DNA of 8,927 bases from Gudongella sp964607545 (lineage in GTDB: Bacteria; Bacillota; Clostridia; Tissierellales; Tissierellaceae). Below the pieces are notes generated by a model. The model worked only from the letters and a program-made list of their open reading frames with translations. It was not told the origin of the DNA and did not search any database. The stretch covers positions 1 to 8,927 of the forward strand of contig CAZSLV010000078.1 of the NCBI GenBank assembly GCA_964607545.1, in the 5' to 3' direction. Below, piece after piece: positions 1 through 7,069 of this stretch (position 1 is the first letter of the stretch; the number at the start of each line of letters is the position of its first letter). Both the position numbers and the translations under genes were made by a program.

Positions 1-56
1 TTATAAATGAAAGTTTAAGTACTTATTAAAATTTTAAAAATACTATACCCTAATAC

Positions 57-85
57 ATTATACCAAATTTACAACTAAAGCAAAA
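57..85 (-). promoter_or_regulatory. Candidate extended -10 promoter at left edge
   Basis: Read on the minus strand, positions 65-57 give TGGTATAAT, a perfect -10 hexamer with the TGn extension. The -35 region (about 80-85, TTTTGC) is weak, as is tolerated with an extended -10. It lies downstream of the ybaK stop, so it would drive a gene beyond the left edge of the window. This is a motif match only, in AT-rich DNA where chance matches are common. Confidence 0.35.
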
Positions 86-122
86 ATAAAAGCAAGTTAA
101 AAGTATAATGATTGGTCTAGCA

Positions 123-599
123 TTATTCTTCTACTAAATCCCATACTTCATAACTTATTAGTCTTTTAAGATCCTCTACAGGTACTTGTAGCTGGTAACC
201 AACCTTGCCTGCATTGAAGGTTACTTGTTCAAGTAAGATAAGTGTCTCATCAAAGTAGGTTTTAAATTGTCTTTTCATTCCTATTGGAGAACATCCTCCC
301 TTTACATAACCTGTTGTTGGTAAAAGGTCTTTTAAAGCTAGCATTTCTATCGATTTTTCCTTGCTAGCCCTTGCAGCTTTTTTTAAGTTAAGTTCTCCTG
401 AAACAGGAATTACAAAAACATATATTTCCCCACTTGCTCCTTTTGTAACTAGGGTCTTAAATATTTCATCTTCTGATACATTTAATAGTCTAGCAACAGA
501 TTTGCCATCTAAACTTTCATCATTAGTCTCATAAGTTAATAGTTTATAATCTATACCTTCTTTATCACATAATCTTGCAACATTTGTCTTATTACTCAT
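123..599 (-). CDS. ybaK: YbaK/EbsC-family Cys-tRNA(Pro) deacylase
   Basis: This 158-aa cytosolic protein belongs to the YbaK/EbsC aminoacyl-tRNA deacylase family. Family members hydrolyse cysteine mischarged by prolyl-tRNA synthetase onto tRNA(Pro), an editing step in translation. Visible family signatures are FKTLV (about 47-51, with the conserved Lys at 49), the strand YVFVIPV (60-66) followed by ELNLKKAA (69-76), TGYVKGGCSPIG (96-107) and NAGKVGYQ (129-136). The length is normal for the single-domain family. The ATG is preceded by an AGGAGATGG SD. The gene starts 95 bases after the EamA-type transporter stop; no hairpin terminator separates them, so co-transcription is possible. A weak TTGAAA box lies in the gap. 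The family call is secure. The tRNA specificity (Cys-Pro rather than another proofreading activity) is inferred from the YbaK-type motifs. Confidence 0.93.
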   Translation of the reverse strand: MSNKTNVARLCDKEGIDYKLLTYETNDESLDGKSVARLLNVSEDEIFKTLVTKGASGEIYVFVIPVSGELNLKKAARASKEKSIEMLALKDLLPTTGYVKGGCSPIGMKRQFKTYFDETLILLEQVTFNAGKVGYQLQVPVEDLKRLISYEVWDLVEE

Positions 600-694
600 T
601 CTACCATCTCCTGGAATTACATCTTATATTTGATACTTAAGTTAGACTACATATTCTTTATACCCTTTTTGTTTCAAACTATATGGTGATTTAA

Positions 695-1564
695 TTAGGT
701 GGTTTTTTTAACGCTTATACTATCAAAAGATATAAAGATAACAGTTGAAAGAATAATTATACCACCTATAAGTGTATTTATGCTTAGCTTTTCTCCCAGG
801 ATAAGATAGGCTAATATAATAGAATATAGAGGTTCTAGCATGGTTATTATACTAGCCATATAGGCTGAGACATATTTGAGTCCATTTATAAACATAGTGT
901 GGCCTATACCAGTAAAAAGGGTTCCCAGTAGAATAATCAATATCAAGTCTTTCGAACCTAAGTTAGGTTGTATTATGAAATAAGTAGGTAGTAAAAATAT
1001 ACTTGCTGCAACTTGTTCGTAAAAAGCAACTATTTTCCCATTGTAATCCTTTACTAGTTTTTCATTGTAAATTGTAAAAATAGCATATACAAAACCTGAA
1101 AAAACTCCGGTAAGACTTCCTAGCATAGTGCTACTAAAGACATCCTTAAATGGGACAATAAATAAAATACCTATAATTGTAATTATTCCAAATAAAACTT
1201 CCTTTTTCGATATACTTTCTCTATTGATAAGGGGTTTAAAAAAACTTACAAAAACAGGAAAGGTTGAGAAGGTTAAAATCCCAATTGCTACATTTGATAG
1301 CTGGATAGCTGCAAAAAAACTTGTCCAATGTATAGCAAGTACCCCTCCCATAATAAATAGCTTTTTGTAGTCAGAATAGTTTTTAAGCTTTATGGTTTCT
1401 TTACTTAGAAGTAGCCAAATAAATATAAAAACTGCTGCCACAAATACACGGCCTAAAACAATAATAAATGGACTAAGGTCAATAAATTTACCAAATAGTC
1501 CTGTCATTCCAAATAGAAATACAGCTATGTGTACTTCTAAGTAGCTCTTTTTTCTTGTATCCAT
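695..1564 (-). CDS. EamA/DMT-superfamily permease
   Basis: This 289-aa, very hydrophobic protein belongs to the drug/metabolite transporter (EamA, formerly DUF6) family of inner-membrane permeases. About ten membrane segments can be read, arranged as two repeats of five. The two EamA repeats end in matching signatures: FSTFPVFVSFF (99-109) followed by GIITIIGILFIV (126-137), and MLEPLYSIILAYLILGE (242-258) followed by GGIIILSTVIFI (267-278). The length is typical. The start ATG has an AGGAAAGGAC SD. It begins 26 bases after the stop of the beta-helix gene and so is almost certainly co-transcribed with it. Family members export or import amino acids, sugars, nucleosides or drugs. Nothing in the sequence identifies the substrate here, so no gene symbol is given. 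Confidence 0.9.
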   Translation of the reverse strand: MDTRKKSYLEVHIAVFLFGMTGLFGKFIDLSPFIIVLGRVFVAAVFIFIWLLLSKETIKLKNYSDYKKLFIMGGVLAIHWTSFFAAIQLSNVAIGILTFSTFPVFVSFFKPLINRESISKKEVLFGIITIIGILFIVPFKDVFSSTMLGSLTGVFSGFVYAIFTIYNEKLVKDYNGKIVAFYEQVAASIFLLPTYFIIQPNLGSKDLILIILLGTLFTGIGHTMFINGLKYVSAYMASIITMLEPLYSIILAYLILGEKLSINTLIGGIIILSTVIFISFDSISVKKTT

Positions 1565-1590
1565 AAAATGTCCTTTCCTAGATAAGTAAA

Positions 1591-2562
1591 TTATCTACCT
1601 GCCCAATCTGGTATTTTCATTTCTTGTGAATTTTCTCCTATTAACTTACCTGGAAATCCTTCTATTATACTGTTTTCTTTAAATTCATCCCTTTGTTTAA
1701 TTAAGGTTCCTGCTTTAATTAAAGAATTTTCACCAATTTTACTATAATCACAAACTATGCTTCCTGCTTCTACTATTGTATTTTTTGAAATAATCGTTCC
1801 ATGAATCGTACAATTAGGTCCAATAGTAACATTGTCATTAATAATCAACTTATTATCAGGTAGGAGGTGTAGAACAGTGTTTTCTAAGATGGTAACATTT
1901 GCTCCTATTTTAACAGGTCCATGCGAATTACCAATTATCCTAACACCTGAACCTATGTATGAATTTGGACCTATAACAACATCTCCTGTTATTTCAGCTA
2001 GATTATCAACATAAGCTGATGAGTCAACAAGAGGGAATTTGCCATTATGTTCATATAAATTACTCATATTTATTTTTCCTCCCTTATATTCCAATATATT
2101 CTCAATATATTCTTCAATCAAGATATTATTACTTCTCATTCTCTTTATCATATTTTCATCATCTTCATTTAATGTCCTAATAATCCTTCCCGGTCTACCT
2201 ACAACTACAGACCTAGAAGGTATTAGCATGTTTTCTTTGATTATAGTCCCCTCGCCAAAGATACACATATCCCCAACTACTGATCCTGGTAAAAAGATTG
2301 TGTTATTTCCTATCTCACATAAGTTGCCAATCTCAGCCCCTATGGTGACTGTCCTGTGACCAAAGACAGTTTTACTCCCAATTTTAACTGGGTTTTCACC
2401 TGTACCAATGACAACTGAATTTTCAAGCACCCAAGATGTATTTCCAATCCTTACAGAGTCATCGTGAGACTTTATGATGCTTCCCTGCCCTATATATACT
2501 TCTTTTCCAAACCTTACTTTGCCAGTAATTTTTGCGGAATTATCAACTCTTATATTGTTCAT
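1591..2562 (-). CDS. Tandem gamma-carbonic-anhydrase-like left-handed beta-helix protein (two fused halves)
   Basis: This 323-aa protein is built of hexapeptide repeats (pattern I-G-x-x-x-x) and contains two left-handed beta-helix domains. Half 1 (about 4-130) carries the helical tail typical of YrdA/gamma-CA proteins (about 131-160). Half 2 (about 178-310) lacks that tail and ends in IPDWAGR. Single YrdA-type proteins are about 170 aa, so this is a double-length form. The halves align without gaps at an offset of 180 across the metal-ligand region. The three zinc-ligand positions of the gamma-CA family (His81, His117, His122 in Cam) map to I52, H69, I74 in half 1 and H232, P249, H254 in half 2, so one full triad exists only if both halves contribute. 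The Arg/Asp/Glu catalytic positions near Cam 59-62 are K31, H33, D34 and G211, S213, H214, so classical carbonic anhydrase activity is doubtful. The start has a GGAGGAG SD. The gene is co-transcribed with the EamA-type transporter and probably the SOUL gene. An acyl- or acetyltransferase role is less likely because the gamma-CA-type segments dominate. Confidence 0.85.
   Translation of the reverse strand: MNNIRVDNSAKITGKVRFGKEVYIGQGSIIKSHDDSVRIGNTSWVLENSVVIGTGENPVKIGSKTVFGHRTVTIGAEIGNLCEIGNNTIFLPGSVVGDMCIFGEGTIIKENMLIPSRSVVVGRPGRIIRTLNEDDENMIKRMRSNNILIEEYIENILEYKGGKINMSNLYEHNGKFPLVDSSAYVDNLAEITGDVVIGPNSYIGSGVRIIGNSHGPVKIGANVTILENTVLHLLPDNKLIINDNVTIGPNCTIHGTIISKNTIVEAGSIVCDYSKIGENSLIKAGTLIKQRDEFKENSIIEGFPGKLIGENSQEMKIPDWAGR
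2065..2085 (-). promoter_or_regulatory. Internal Shine-Dalgarno and in-frame ATG within the beta-helix gene
   Basis: On the minus strand, positions 2085-2078 read AAGGGAGG, and an in-frame ATG at 2067-2065 follows after a 10-base spacer. The ATG is codon 166 (MSNLYEH), exactly at the boundary between the two beta-helix halves; the SD itself encodes the linker KGGK. This could start a separate second-half product of about 158 aa, or be the relic of a formerly independent gene. The SD match is directly visible; its use is inference. Confidence 0.55.
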
Positions 2563-2626
2563 TTCTCCTCCTAAAATTAAAGTTTTCTTATTACATAAGG
2601 ATAAATATATTTCTTATAGAAAAATC

Positions 2627-3139
2627 TTAATTGTTTTTTACAACTCTGACCCATATCTCATTTTTTCTAAACATAGGCGGGACAAAAGGTGGATTGTAAA
2701 AAGCAAGCATAAAATTAGATTCAATAATATAGTTTTTTTCTAATATCCATTTTTCAAGCTTTTCCTTCATCATGGTCTCCTTAGACTCATTGGAAAAGCC
2801 CGAATACCTAATAACTGCAAATAATCCTTTATCGAATTTTTTAACTTCAACATTTGGATTATTAGGTTTTGGAATCTCTGTTCCAAACTTCTTTGGAACT
2901 ACAAAGGCCATTTTTTTATTTTCCCTAAATTCTTGTTGAATAACTGGAACTGTCATTGAAATTTTTTCCTTATCTACATTGTCATTGGATATATACTTAA
3001 ACAAAGTTCTAAAACCTTCTTGTATTTCTGGATCCTTGGAATTTTCATATTCAACAACAAAAAAGTCTACATATTCCCTTATCTCAAACTCATTTTCCCT
3101 CAATAAGATATCATATTTTGGAGTTTCATATTTACCCAT
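2627..3139 (-). CDS. SOUL-family heme-binding-like protein
   Basis: This 170-aa protein has no signal peptide and is probably cytosolic. It matches the SOUL/HBP family (p22HBP-like) along its whole length. Signatures are FEIREY (18-23), a short helix FRTLFKYI (43-50), KISMTVPV (59-66), MAFVVP (77-82), RYSGF (111-115) and the C-terminal PPFVPP followed by RKNEIWV (150-164). Eukaryotic members bind heme or tetrapyrroles. Bacterial members are largely uncharacterised, and no heme-axial residue can be assigned with confidence here. The start ATG has an AGGGAGCT SD and lies 27 bases after the agmatinase stop, which indicates an operon. The next gene (beta-helix) begins 64 bases downstream without a convincing terminator. 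The family assignment is strong; heme binding is inferred from the family only. Confidence 0.88.
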   Translation of the reverse strand: MGKYETPKYDILLRENEFEIREYVDFFVVEYENSKDPEIQEGFRTLFKYISNDNVDKEKISMTVPVIQQEFRENKKMAFVVPKKFGTEIPKPNNPNVEVKKFDKGLFAVIRYSGFSNESKETMMKEKLEKWILEKNYIIESNFMLAFYNPPFVPPMFRKNEIWVRVVKNN

Positions 3140-3166
3140 AGACTAGCTCCCTTCTAGATTCTTAAT

Positions 3167-4072
3167 CTATAAAAACTTCTTCTCATACACATAACCACAA
3201 ACTTCTGTTACGAGCTTTCTAGCTGCAAATAAGGATGTTAGACCAGGGTCTAATGATGGAGCTACTTCTACTATGTCTAGGCCAATTATTGGTAAATCAA
3301 ACAAACCTTCTAATATAGTCAACAATTCTCTTGAGTTTAAGCCGCCAAATTGTGGAGTCCCTGTACCTGCTGCATAGGCAGGGTCAAGACAATCAATATC
3401 AATGGTTAAATATATGTTCTTTAGGTGGCCTAGTTCTTTTTTTACCCTGTTTACAGCTTCTGTGGGCCCTATATTAGATAATTCTTTGGAGCTTATTACA
3501 TTAACATTATTGTTTTTCATAAAATCTAGTTCATCCATTTCTACTGATCTAATACCTAAGAAAAATATATCTTCAATTCCATTTATATTTTTTAGCTCTA
3601 GAGCCCTTCTTTCAGTAGAGCCATGAGATAAAACATCCCCATCAATATCATTACATAAGTCAAAGTGAGCATCGATATGTACAATTCCAAATGGTTCAGA
3701 TAAACCCTTATCAATTCCCCTTTGGATTGGAATTGTCACTGAATGGTCTCCACCTATCATAATGAAAAAAGTCCCTTCTTTAACTAGGTTTGTTGTTAAG
3801 ATTTCAGCGTTTTTAAATATTTCATCTCTTGTCTTCCCATAAACATTACCCAAGTCTTTTAGTTTAAGGTCTTCAAAGGATTTAAATTCTTCAGTAGTTG
3901 GAGTTATTGTGTATGTTATATTTCTAAGACTATCCGGAGCTTCTTTAGCACCAGACCTAAAACTAACACTTCCATCATAAGCCATACCAAATATCACCAC
4001 ATCTGCATCTTTAGTTTCAATTTCTGGCTTGTTTAAACCAGCCCATAATTTAGGATCATTGTAGTCTAACAT
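3167..4072 (-). CDS. speB: Agmatinase/ureohydrolase-family protein
   Basis: This 301-aa cytosolic Mn2+ enzyme belongs to the arginase/agmatinase superfamily, which hydrolyses guanidino compounds to urea plus an amine. All metal-ligand motifs are present: GGDHS (107-111, H110), DAHFD (134-138, D134/H136/D138) and DIDCLDP (225-231, D225/D227). TGTPQFGGL (237-245) and a conserved E269 in VEVAPSLDP also fit. SHGSTERRA (149-157) resembles the SHGxxxRR segment of bacterial agmatinases rather than arginases. The length is typical. The start ATG is preceded by a GGGAGGGG SD. It appears to be the first gene of a five-gene run, with a TATAAT -10 about 42 bases upstream of the ATG and a terminator for the preceding gene beyond that. 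Agmatinase (putrescine formation) is the likeliest activity, but guanidinobutyrase or a related substrate cannot be excluded. No other polyamine gene is in the window. Confidence 0.9.
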   Translation of the reverse strand: MLDYNDPKLWAGLNKPEIETKDADVVIFGMAYDGSVSFRSGAKEAPDSLRNITYTITPTTEEFKSFEDLKLKDLGNVYGKTRDEIFKNAEILTTNLVKEGTFFIMIGGDHSVTIPIQRGIDKGLSEPFGIVHIDAHFDLCNDIDGDVLSHGSTERRALELKNINGIEDIFFLGIRSVEMDELDFMKNNNVNVISSKELSNIGPTEAVNRVKKELGHLKNIYLTIDIDCLDPAYAAGTGTPQFGGLNSRELLTILEGLFDLPIIGLDIVEVAPSLDPGLTSLFAARKLVTEVCGYVYEKKFL

Positions 4073-4113
4073 TTTACCCCTCCCTTTTTAAAATTTTAAT
4101 AGTAGCACCTCTA

Positions 4114-4119
4114 ATTATA
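4114..4119 (-). promoter_or_regulatory. Candidate -10 box for the agmatinase operon
   Basis: The minus strand reads TATAAT at 4119-4114, about 42 bases upstream of the agmatinase ATG and about 50 bases past the preceding terminator. That is where a promoter is expected. The -35 region at a 17-base spacing (AAGTAA) is a poor match, so the assignment rests on the perfect -10 and its position. Confidence 0.45.
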
Positions 4120-4165
4120 TCGTATATTATGACCTTTTACTTATTTCATTTTAACCTATATCTAT

Positions 4166-4201
4166 AAAACAAACCACTAAATATCTTTTTATATTTAGCG
4201 G
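4166..4201 (-). terminator. Rho-independent terminator after the SDR gene
   Basis: On the minus strand an 11-bp stem is formed by 4201-4191 (CCGCTAAATAT) and 4184-4174 (ATATTTAGTGG), with one G-U pair and a 6-base loop (AAAAAG). It is followed at once by TTTGTTTT (4173-4166). It lies 29 bases beyond the SDR stop codon and upstream of the agmatinase promoter region, so it separates the two transcription units. Confidence 0.88.
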
Positions 4202-4229
4202 CTTGTAAGTACATACCTTAATGTCATGT

Positions 4230-5126
4230 TTATCTTAAAAACTTAGGTAATACTTTCTTTAACCTTTTAGTAACCCCTTTAGCTATTGTAGTTGCTGGAG
4301 TCATAGCTTCAGCTTTTTTAATAAGGGGGTGACGCTTACCAAGATGGGTATCAGTTTCTTTATCCCAAAGTTCTCTTTGTCTTTTCTTTGCATAGATTGA
4401 AAGTGCTTTTGGGATAATTGTACGGTACTTGTTACTCTTTCCACTTAAAACCTCAATGGATTCTTTTACTAGCTCATCAAGTGATTTTATTTGCTCATAG
4501 GGAAAGGCCATGTTTTCATAGTTAAATATCCTCCTAGATGGATTATCTCTCCAGTATCTTATAGAATCGTATTCTCGGTCATTTAAGCCTGTTAAATAAG
4601 GACCTGGATTAATAGTTGCAACCTCGATATTAAACTCCTGAAGCTCACTAGATAAGGATTCTGCAAAGGCTTCTAGGGCAAACTTTGACCCACAATAGGG
4701 TCCTGAAAAGGGGTCAGCTATAAGTCCATGAACTGATGTTACAAAGACTACCTTACCTCCCCCATCTTGAATCATGGACCGAACAATTTCTTGAGTTAAA
4801 AGGATAGTGCCAAAAACATTGACTTCAAACTGTCTTCTTAAAACTTCTTCGGGGATGTCAATTAAGGATCCTCCTAAGGAAATTCCTGCATTGTTTAATA
4901 AAACATTAACTGAAAAACCTCCTGCCCTTTCTCTATCTAGGGGGTTTGTAATGTCAAGTTTTTCTACCCGCAATTTTATTTTCTGTTCCTTAGCTTCTTT
5001 TAACAACATGGACACTTCTGATAGTGTTTCTACACCAGCTATGACTTCTTCACCAGACTTAGCCATAGAAAAAGCTATGGCCTTACCAAAACCTGTGCCA
5101 GCTCCTGTAATTAAATACTATTTCAT
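4230..5126 (-). pseudogene. Short-chain dehydrogenase/reductase with nonsense codon at position 3
   Basis: From an ATG at 5126-5124, directly behind an AAGGAGGAGGAG SD, the frame reads Met-Lys-TAG and then continues open for 295 codons. The continuation begins YLITGAGTGFGKA, which carries the classical SDR cofactor motif TGxxxGxG. Downstream (numbering the full frame) come NNAG (78-81), the catalytic Ser at 131 (VTSVHG), the Tyr144-Lys148 pair (YCGSK), and a PGP segment after the beta-6 strand. The body is therefore a normal NAD(P)-dependent oxidoreductase of classical SDR type, substrate unknown. The next in-frame ATG (5066) lies past the cofactor motif and has no good SD, so a protein started there would lack the Rossmann glycine loop. 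A single AAG-to-TAG change explains the defect. It is either a fresh pseudogene, a sequencing error or a read-through case. It stands alone, with a terminator after it. Confidence 0.8.
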
Positions 5127-5139
5127 ACTCCTCCTCCTT
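5127..5139 (-). promoter_or_regulatory. Strong SD fixing the intended SDR start
   Basis: The minus strand reads AAGGAGGAGGAGT directly before the ATG at 5126. This shows that translation was meant to start there, two codons before the TAG, and not at the internal ATG at 5066. Confidence 0.75.
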
Positions 5140-5343
5140 GAAAATCCTCCCTCTTTATTTTAAAAGTGATTATATAATTTAAATGTCATCTTATAATACT
5201 TTTATACCCTGCAAGTAAGAATAATTATCTCAACTTACTTGAATTTATAGACAAATCAAGGAGGCCATTTACAGTAAGAGGATATTGTTTATTATTTCCC
5301 CTAATAAAATAATTTTACCTTTTCTATAGACTTTTAAAAGTTT

Positions 5344-5375
5344 AAGCCAGGGTCTTATATAAAAAACCCTGACTT
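5344..5375 (-). terminator. Probable terminator hairpin after the pRiA4b-like gene
   Basis: CAGGGT (5348-5353) pairs with ACCCTG (5366-5371) around a 12-base AT loop. Beyond one mismatch, three more outer pairs form (AAG/CTT). On the minus strand it is followed by TTAAACTTTT, only moderately U-rich. It sits about 100 bases past the 5478 stop codon. The hairpin could also act on the plus strand, but no plus-strand gene is present. Confidence 0.45.
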
Positions 5376-5477
5376 ATTAGATTATATATTCAATTATATA
5401 TAAACTCATTGAAACAGAGCTTACAAGTATTCCTGTGGCTTTAGACCCTAAAGTTTGTCTACTTATTATAAGTGTTC

Positions 5478-6527
5478 TTATATCATCTTTTTATAAGAAA
5501 TTTTATTAGGGCTCCATCCCAGGTATTTTGCCCAGGCACGAGTATTAGACACTTCTTCCTTATCTTCCCCTTCATATATCACACCTAAAAACTCAGCAAA
5601 TCCTCTTAAATTACCAACATCATCTAAGACGGACACTCCATCTTTATGAATACAAACTGGTTTATAATTATTTAATACTAATTCCACCGCTTCTTTTAAC
5701 TCATACTCATCAAGCTTGTTTTCTTCTAATAAATCATTACAATCTTTGTGCTTAGTTATCTTGACTATCCAGTTATCTCCAAAGTCGTAATTGTAATAAA
5801 GTTCCTTAGTTACAGGGAATAAATTTTTAGAATCAAGATTTTCATCTTGTCTTGCTATTACTTTGTTGACCTCTAATTTTTCTAGTAAATCCTCAGTTCC
5901 TCCCTCTATAATGATGGAATCATTCATCTCTTCAAGTGTCAGATCAATTAAGGGTGCCTTCTTTATTATTTTTATTTTAGCCCCCTCATCGACTTCTTTT
6001 CTTTTCATATAATCTCTAAAAGATTCCCTTACTTCTAATACCTTGTAATAGTCTAATAGTTCTTCTATATCTTGTCTTGCTGCCTCTTTTTCTTCTAGTA
6101 TTCCTCCATAAATATAGGGACCTACATATTTCTTTTTAAGCCAAACCTTAAAATTTCCTTTCTCATAATCATCATCCCAAAAAAGATCTTCTTGACATTC
6201 AGATGGAGGTTGAAAGAGAACCCCCACTAAATCAGTCCACCCTTTGACTGTATCACCTGTCAATTTACTATATATTTCCTCTGGTAAATAAAACCTTCTC
6301 AAATGTGAATTTTGCCATCCAAATAATTTTTGAATTGCATAGTGAAGGTTGTGAAGTGGCATATCTGAGGGTATAAGTATATCTCTAGTTATTGAATCAC
6401 CACTAGTAGACTCACCATATCTTTTTAGCATTCGCTTCTGATAATCTGATAAGTCTTCATTTTTTAACTCTAAGTGAAGGCGTATTGGATATATCTTATT
6501 CTTCATTGTAATTACATTGTTTTTCAT
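5478..6527 (-). CDS. Plasmid pRiA4b ORF-3-like family protein
   Basis: This 349-aa soluble, highly charged protein matches the pRiA4b ORF-3-like family (also annotated as an IS1096/TnpR-type accessory protein). The molecular function of this family is not established. The N-terminal half carries the family pattern ILIPSDMPLHNLHYAIQ (50-66), continuing to FGWQNSHLRRF (69-79). The C-terminal half has YNYDFGDNWIVKI (245-257), a Cys at 292, DDVGNLRGFAEFL (302-314) and a terminal WAKYLGWSP (332-340). A long charged insertion (about 140-235) separates the conserved blocks, so the protein is longer than the usual roughly 180-200 aa members. The start used has a modest SD (AAGGGATGAG); the second Met (residue 8) has none. 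It lies 74 bases after the recombinase-like gene with no terminator between, so co-expression is likely. The family is often found on plasmids and other accessory DNA. Confidence 0.85.
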   Translation of the reverse strand: MKNNVITMKNKIYPIRLHLELKNEDLSDYQKRMLKRYGESTSGDSITRDILIPSDMPLHNLHYAIQKLFGWQNSHLRRFYLPEEIYSKLTGDTVKGWTDLVGVLFQPPSECQEDLFWDDDYEKGNFKVWLKKKYVGPYIYGGILEEKEAARQDIEELLDYYKVLEVRESFRDYMKRKEVDEGAKIKIIKKAPLIDLTLEEMNDSIIIEGGTEDLLEKLEVNKVIARQDENLDSKNLFPVTKELYYNYDFGDNWIVKITKHKDCNDLLEENKLDEYELKEAVELVLNNYKPVCIHKDGVSVLDDVGNLRGFAEFLGVIYEGEDKEEVSNTRAWAKYLGWSPNKISYKKMI

Positions 6528-6601
6528 CTTCTCATCCCTTCAATCTTTGCTTTGCTTAAATTTATTTTAATGTATTTCGCATATATGTTAGCCTAAAAAT
6601 A

Positions 6602-7069
6602 TTAAAAGGGACTAAATGGATTAGGTAAACTCGAGTCATTGTAGGCTTCACAATCGTCTAACCAAGTATTCATGTCTTCTTTTATTGTATATAGCAAACC
6701 ATTATAATTTTCTTCTCTGATATGACCTTTTTCAAGCATGCTTTTATAAAATTTTTTTATACTTGCAACATTGCTTTTAATCGTAGCTGGAGTTGACCAC
6801 ATACACTTACGAATAATAAAAATTCCCAAAAAATTATTTAAATAAAAAGCACCTGTCCCAGTTACCATATCTGCTGCCTCTTCTCTTAAAAGAAAGTTAT
6901 TTATATAAAAGTTAACATTATTTAAATGTCTTTTTATTGTATTTTCTTTTAAACCAGATTTTGTAAGATCCTTTTCAAACTCCTCTAAATATATTTCATT
7001 TTTCATTCTAATCTCATTGCATTTTTGTTCATAATCTTTGTAATTAAACTCATATTCCTCGAAATCCAT
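6602..7069 (-). CDS. Recombinase core-binding-domain-like protein lacking a catalytic domain
   Basis: This 155-aa protein has residues about 25-118 that look like the SAM-like N-terminal (core-binding) domain of tyrosine recombinases. The pattern YLEEFEKDL (27-35), then GLKENTIKRHLNNVNFYINNFL (39-60), and later ATIKSNVASIKKFYKSMLEKG (95-115) is the usual four-helix DNA-clamp arrangement. No catalytic domain follows: there is no R...HxxR...Y set, the protein ends naturally at LPNPFSPF, and only 74 bases separate it from the next gene. Either a recombinase gene has lost its catalytic half, or this is a stand-alone DNA-binding family. The conserved-looking C-terminal tail (WLDDCEAYND) and clean start (GAGGGAG SD 10 bases upstream) favour a functional stand-alone protein. 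A TATACT -10-like box lies upstream near 7130. The homology call is by pattern recognition and moderate in certainty. Confidence 0.65.
   Translation of the reverse strand: MDFEEYEFNYKDYEQKCNEIRMKNEIYLEEFEKDLTKSGLKENTIKRHLNNVNFYINNFLLREEAADMVTGTGAFYLNNFLGIFIIRKCMWSTPATIKSNVASIKKFYKSMLEKGHIREENYNGLLYTIKEDMNTWLDDCEAYNDSSLPNPFSPF

Larger units (their letters stand above)
5127..5477. other. 351-base intergenic gap between the pRiA4b-like gene and the SDR gene
   Basis: No gene is supported here. On the minus strand, in order, it holds a 6-bp hairpin (5453-5439, CTTTAG/CTAAAG with a 3-base loop) without a U tract, the terminator-like hairpin at 5344-5375, a 12-base perfect palindrome ACTTTTAAAAGT (5330-5341), and an AT-rich stretch with several weak -10-like boxes (for example TATTAT near 5190) that presumably contains the SDR promoter. 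No -35/-10 pair is convincing. Confidence 0.5.

Noticed and set aside
1128..1370. Plus-strand open frame inside the EamA-type gene, and similar plus-strand frames at 1832-2359, 2474-2743, 3402-3626, 4807-5163 and 7235-7531
   Set aside because: All are antisense to strongly supported minus-strand genes with clear family motifs, and none has family signatures or a convincing ribosome binding site.
4073..4165. Riboswitch or attenuator in the agmatinase leader
   Set aside because: The predicted leader is about 35 bases, too short for a riboswitch, and no structured element other than the upstream terminator is visible.
4230..5066. SDR translated from the internal ATG at 5066 as a normal gene
   Set aside because: It would lack the TGxxxGxG cofactor motif encoded just upstream in frame, and its ATG has no good SD; the real start is at 5126 behind a strong SD.
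5118..5120. Pyrrolysine insertion at the TAG in the SDR gene
   Set aside because: Position 3 of a dehydrogenase is not a known pyrrolysine site and nothing in the window suggests pyl genes; a simple nonsense change is more economical.
5439..5453. Hairpin CTTTAG/CTAAAG 25 bases after the pRiA4b-like stop as a terminator
   Set aside because: The stem is six pairs with a three-base loop and no U tract follows on the minus strand; the CAGGGT hairpin further on is the better candidate.
5377..5490. Open minus-strand frame overlapping the end of the pRiA4b-like gene and running into the gap (contains SRQTLGSKATGILVSSVSM)
   Set aside because: It has no start codon with an SD, overlaps a well-supported gene end, matches no family I know, and is short enough to occur by chance.
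6602..7069. Complete tyrosine recombinase or integrase
   Set aside because: No catalytic Arg, His-x-x-Arg or Tyr region follows, and only 74 bases separate it from the next gene.
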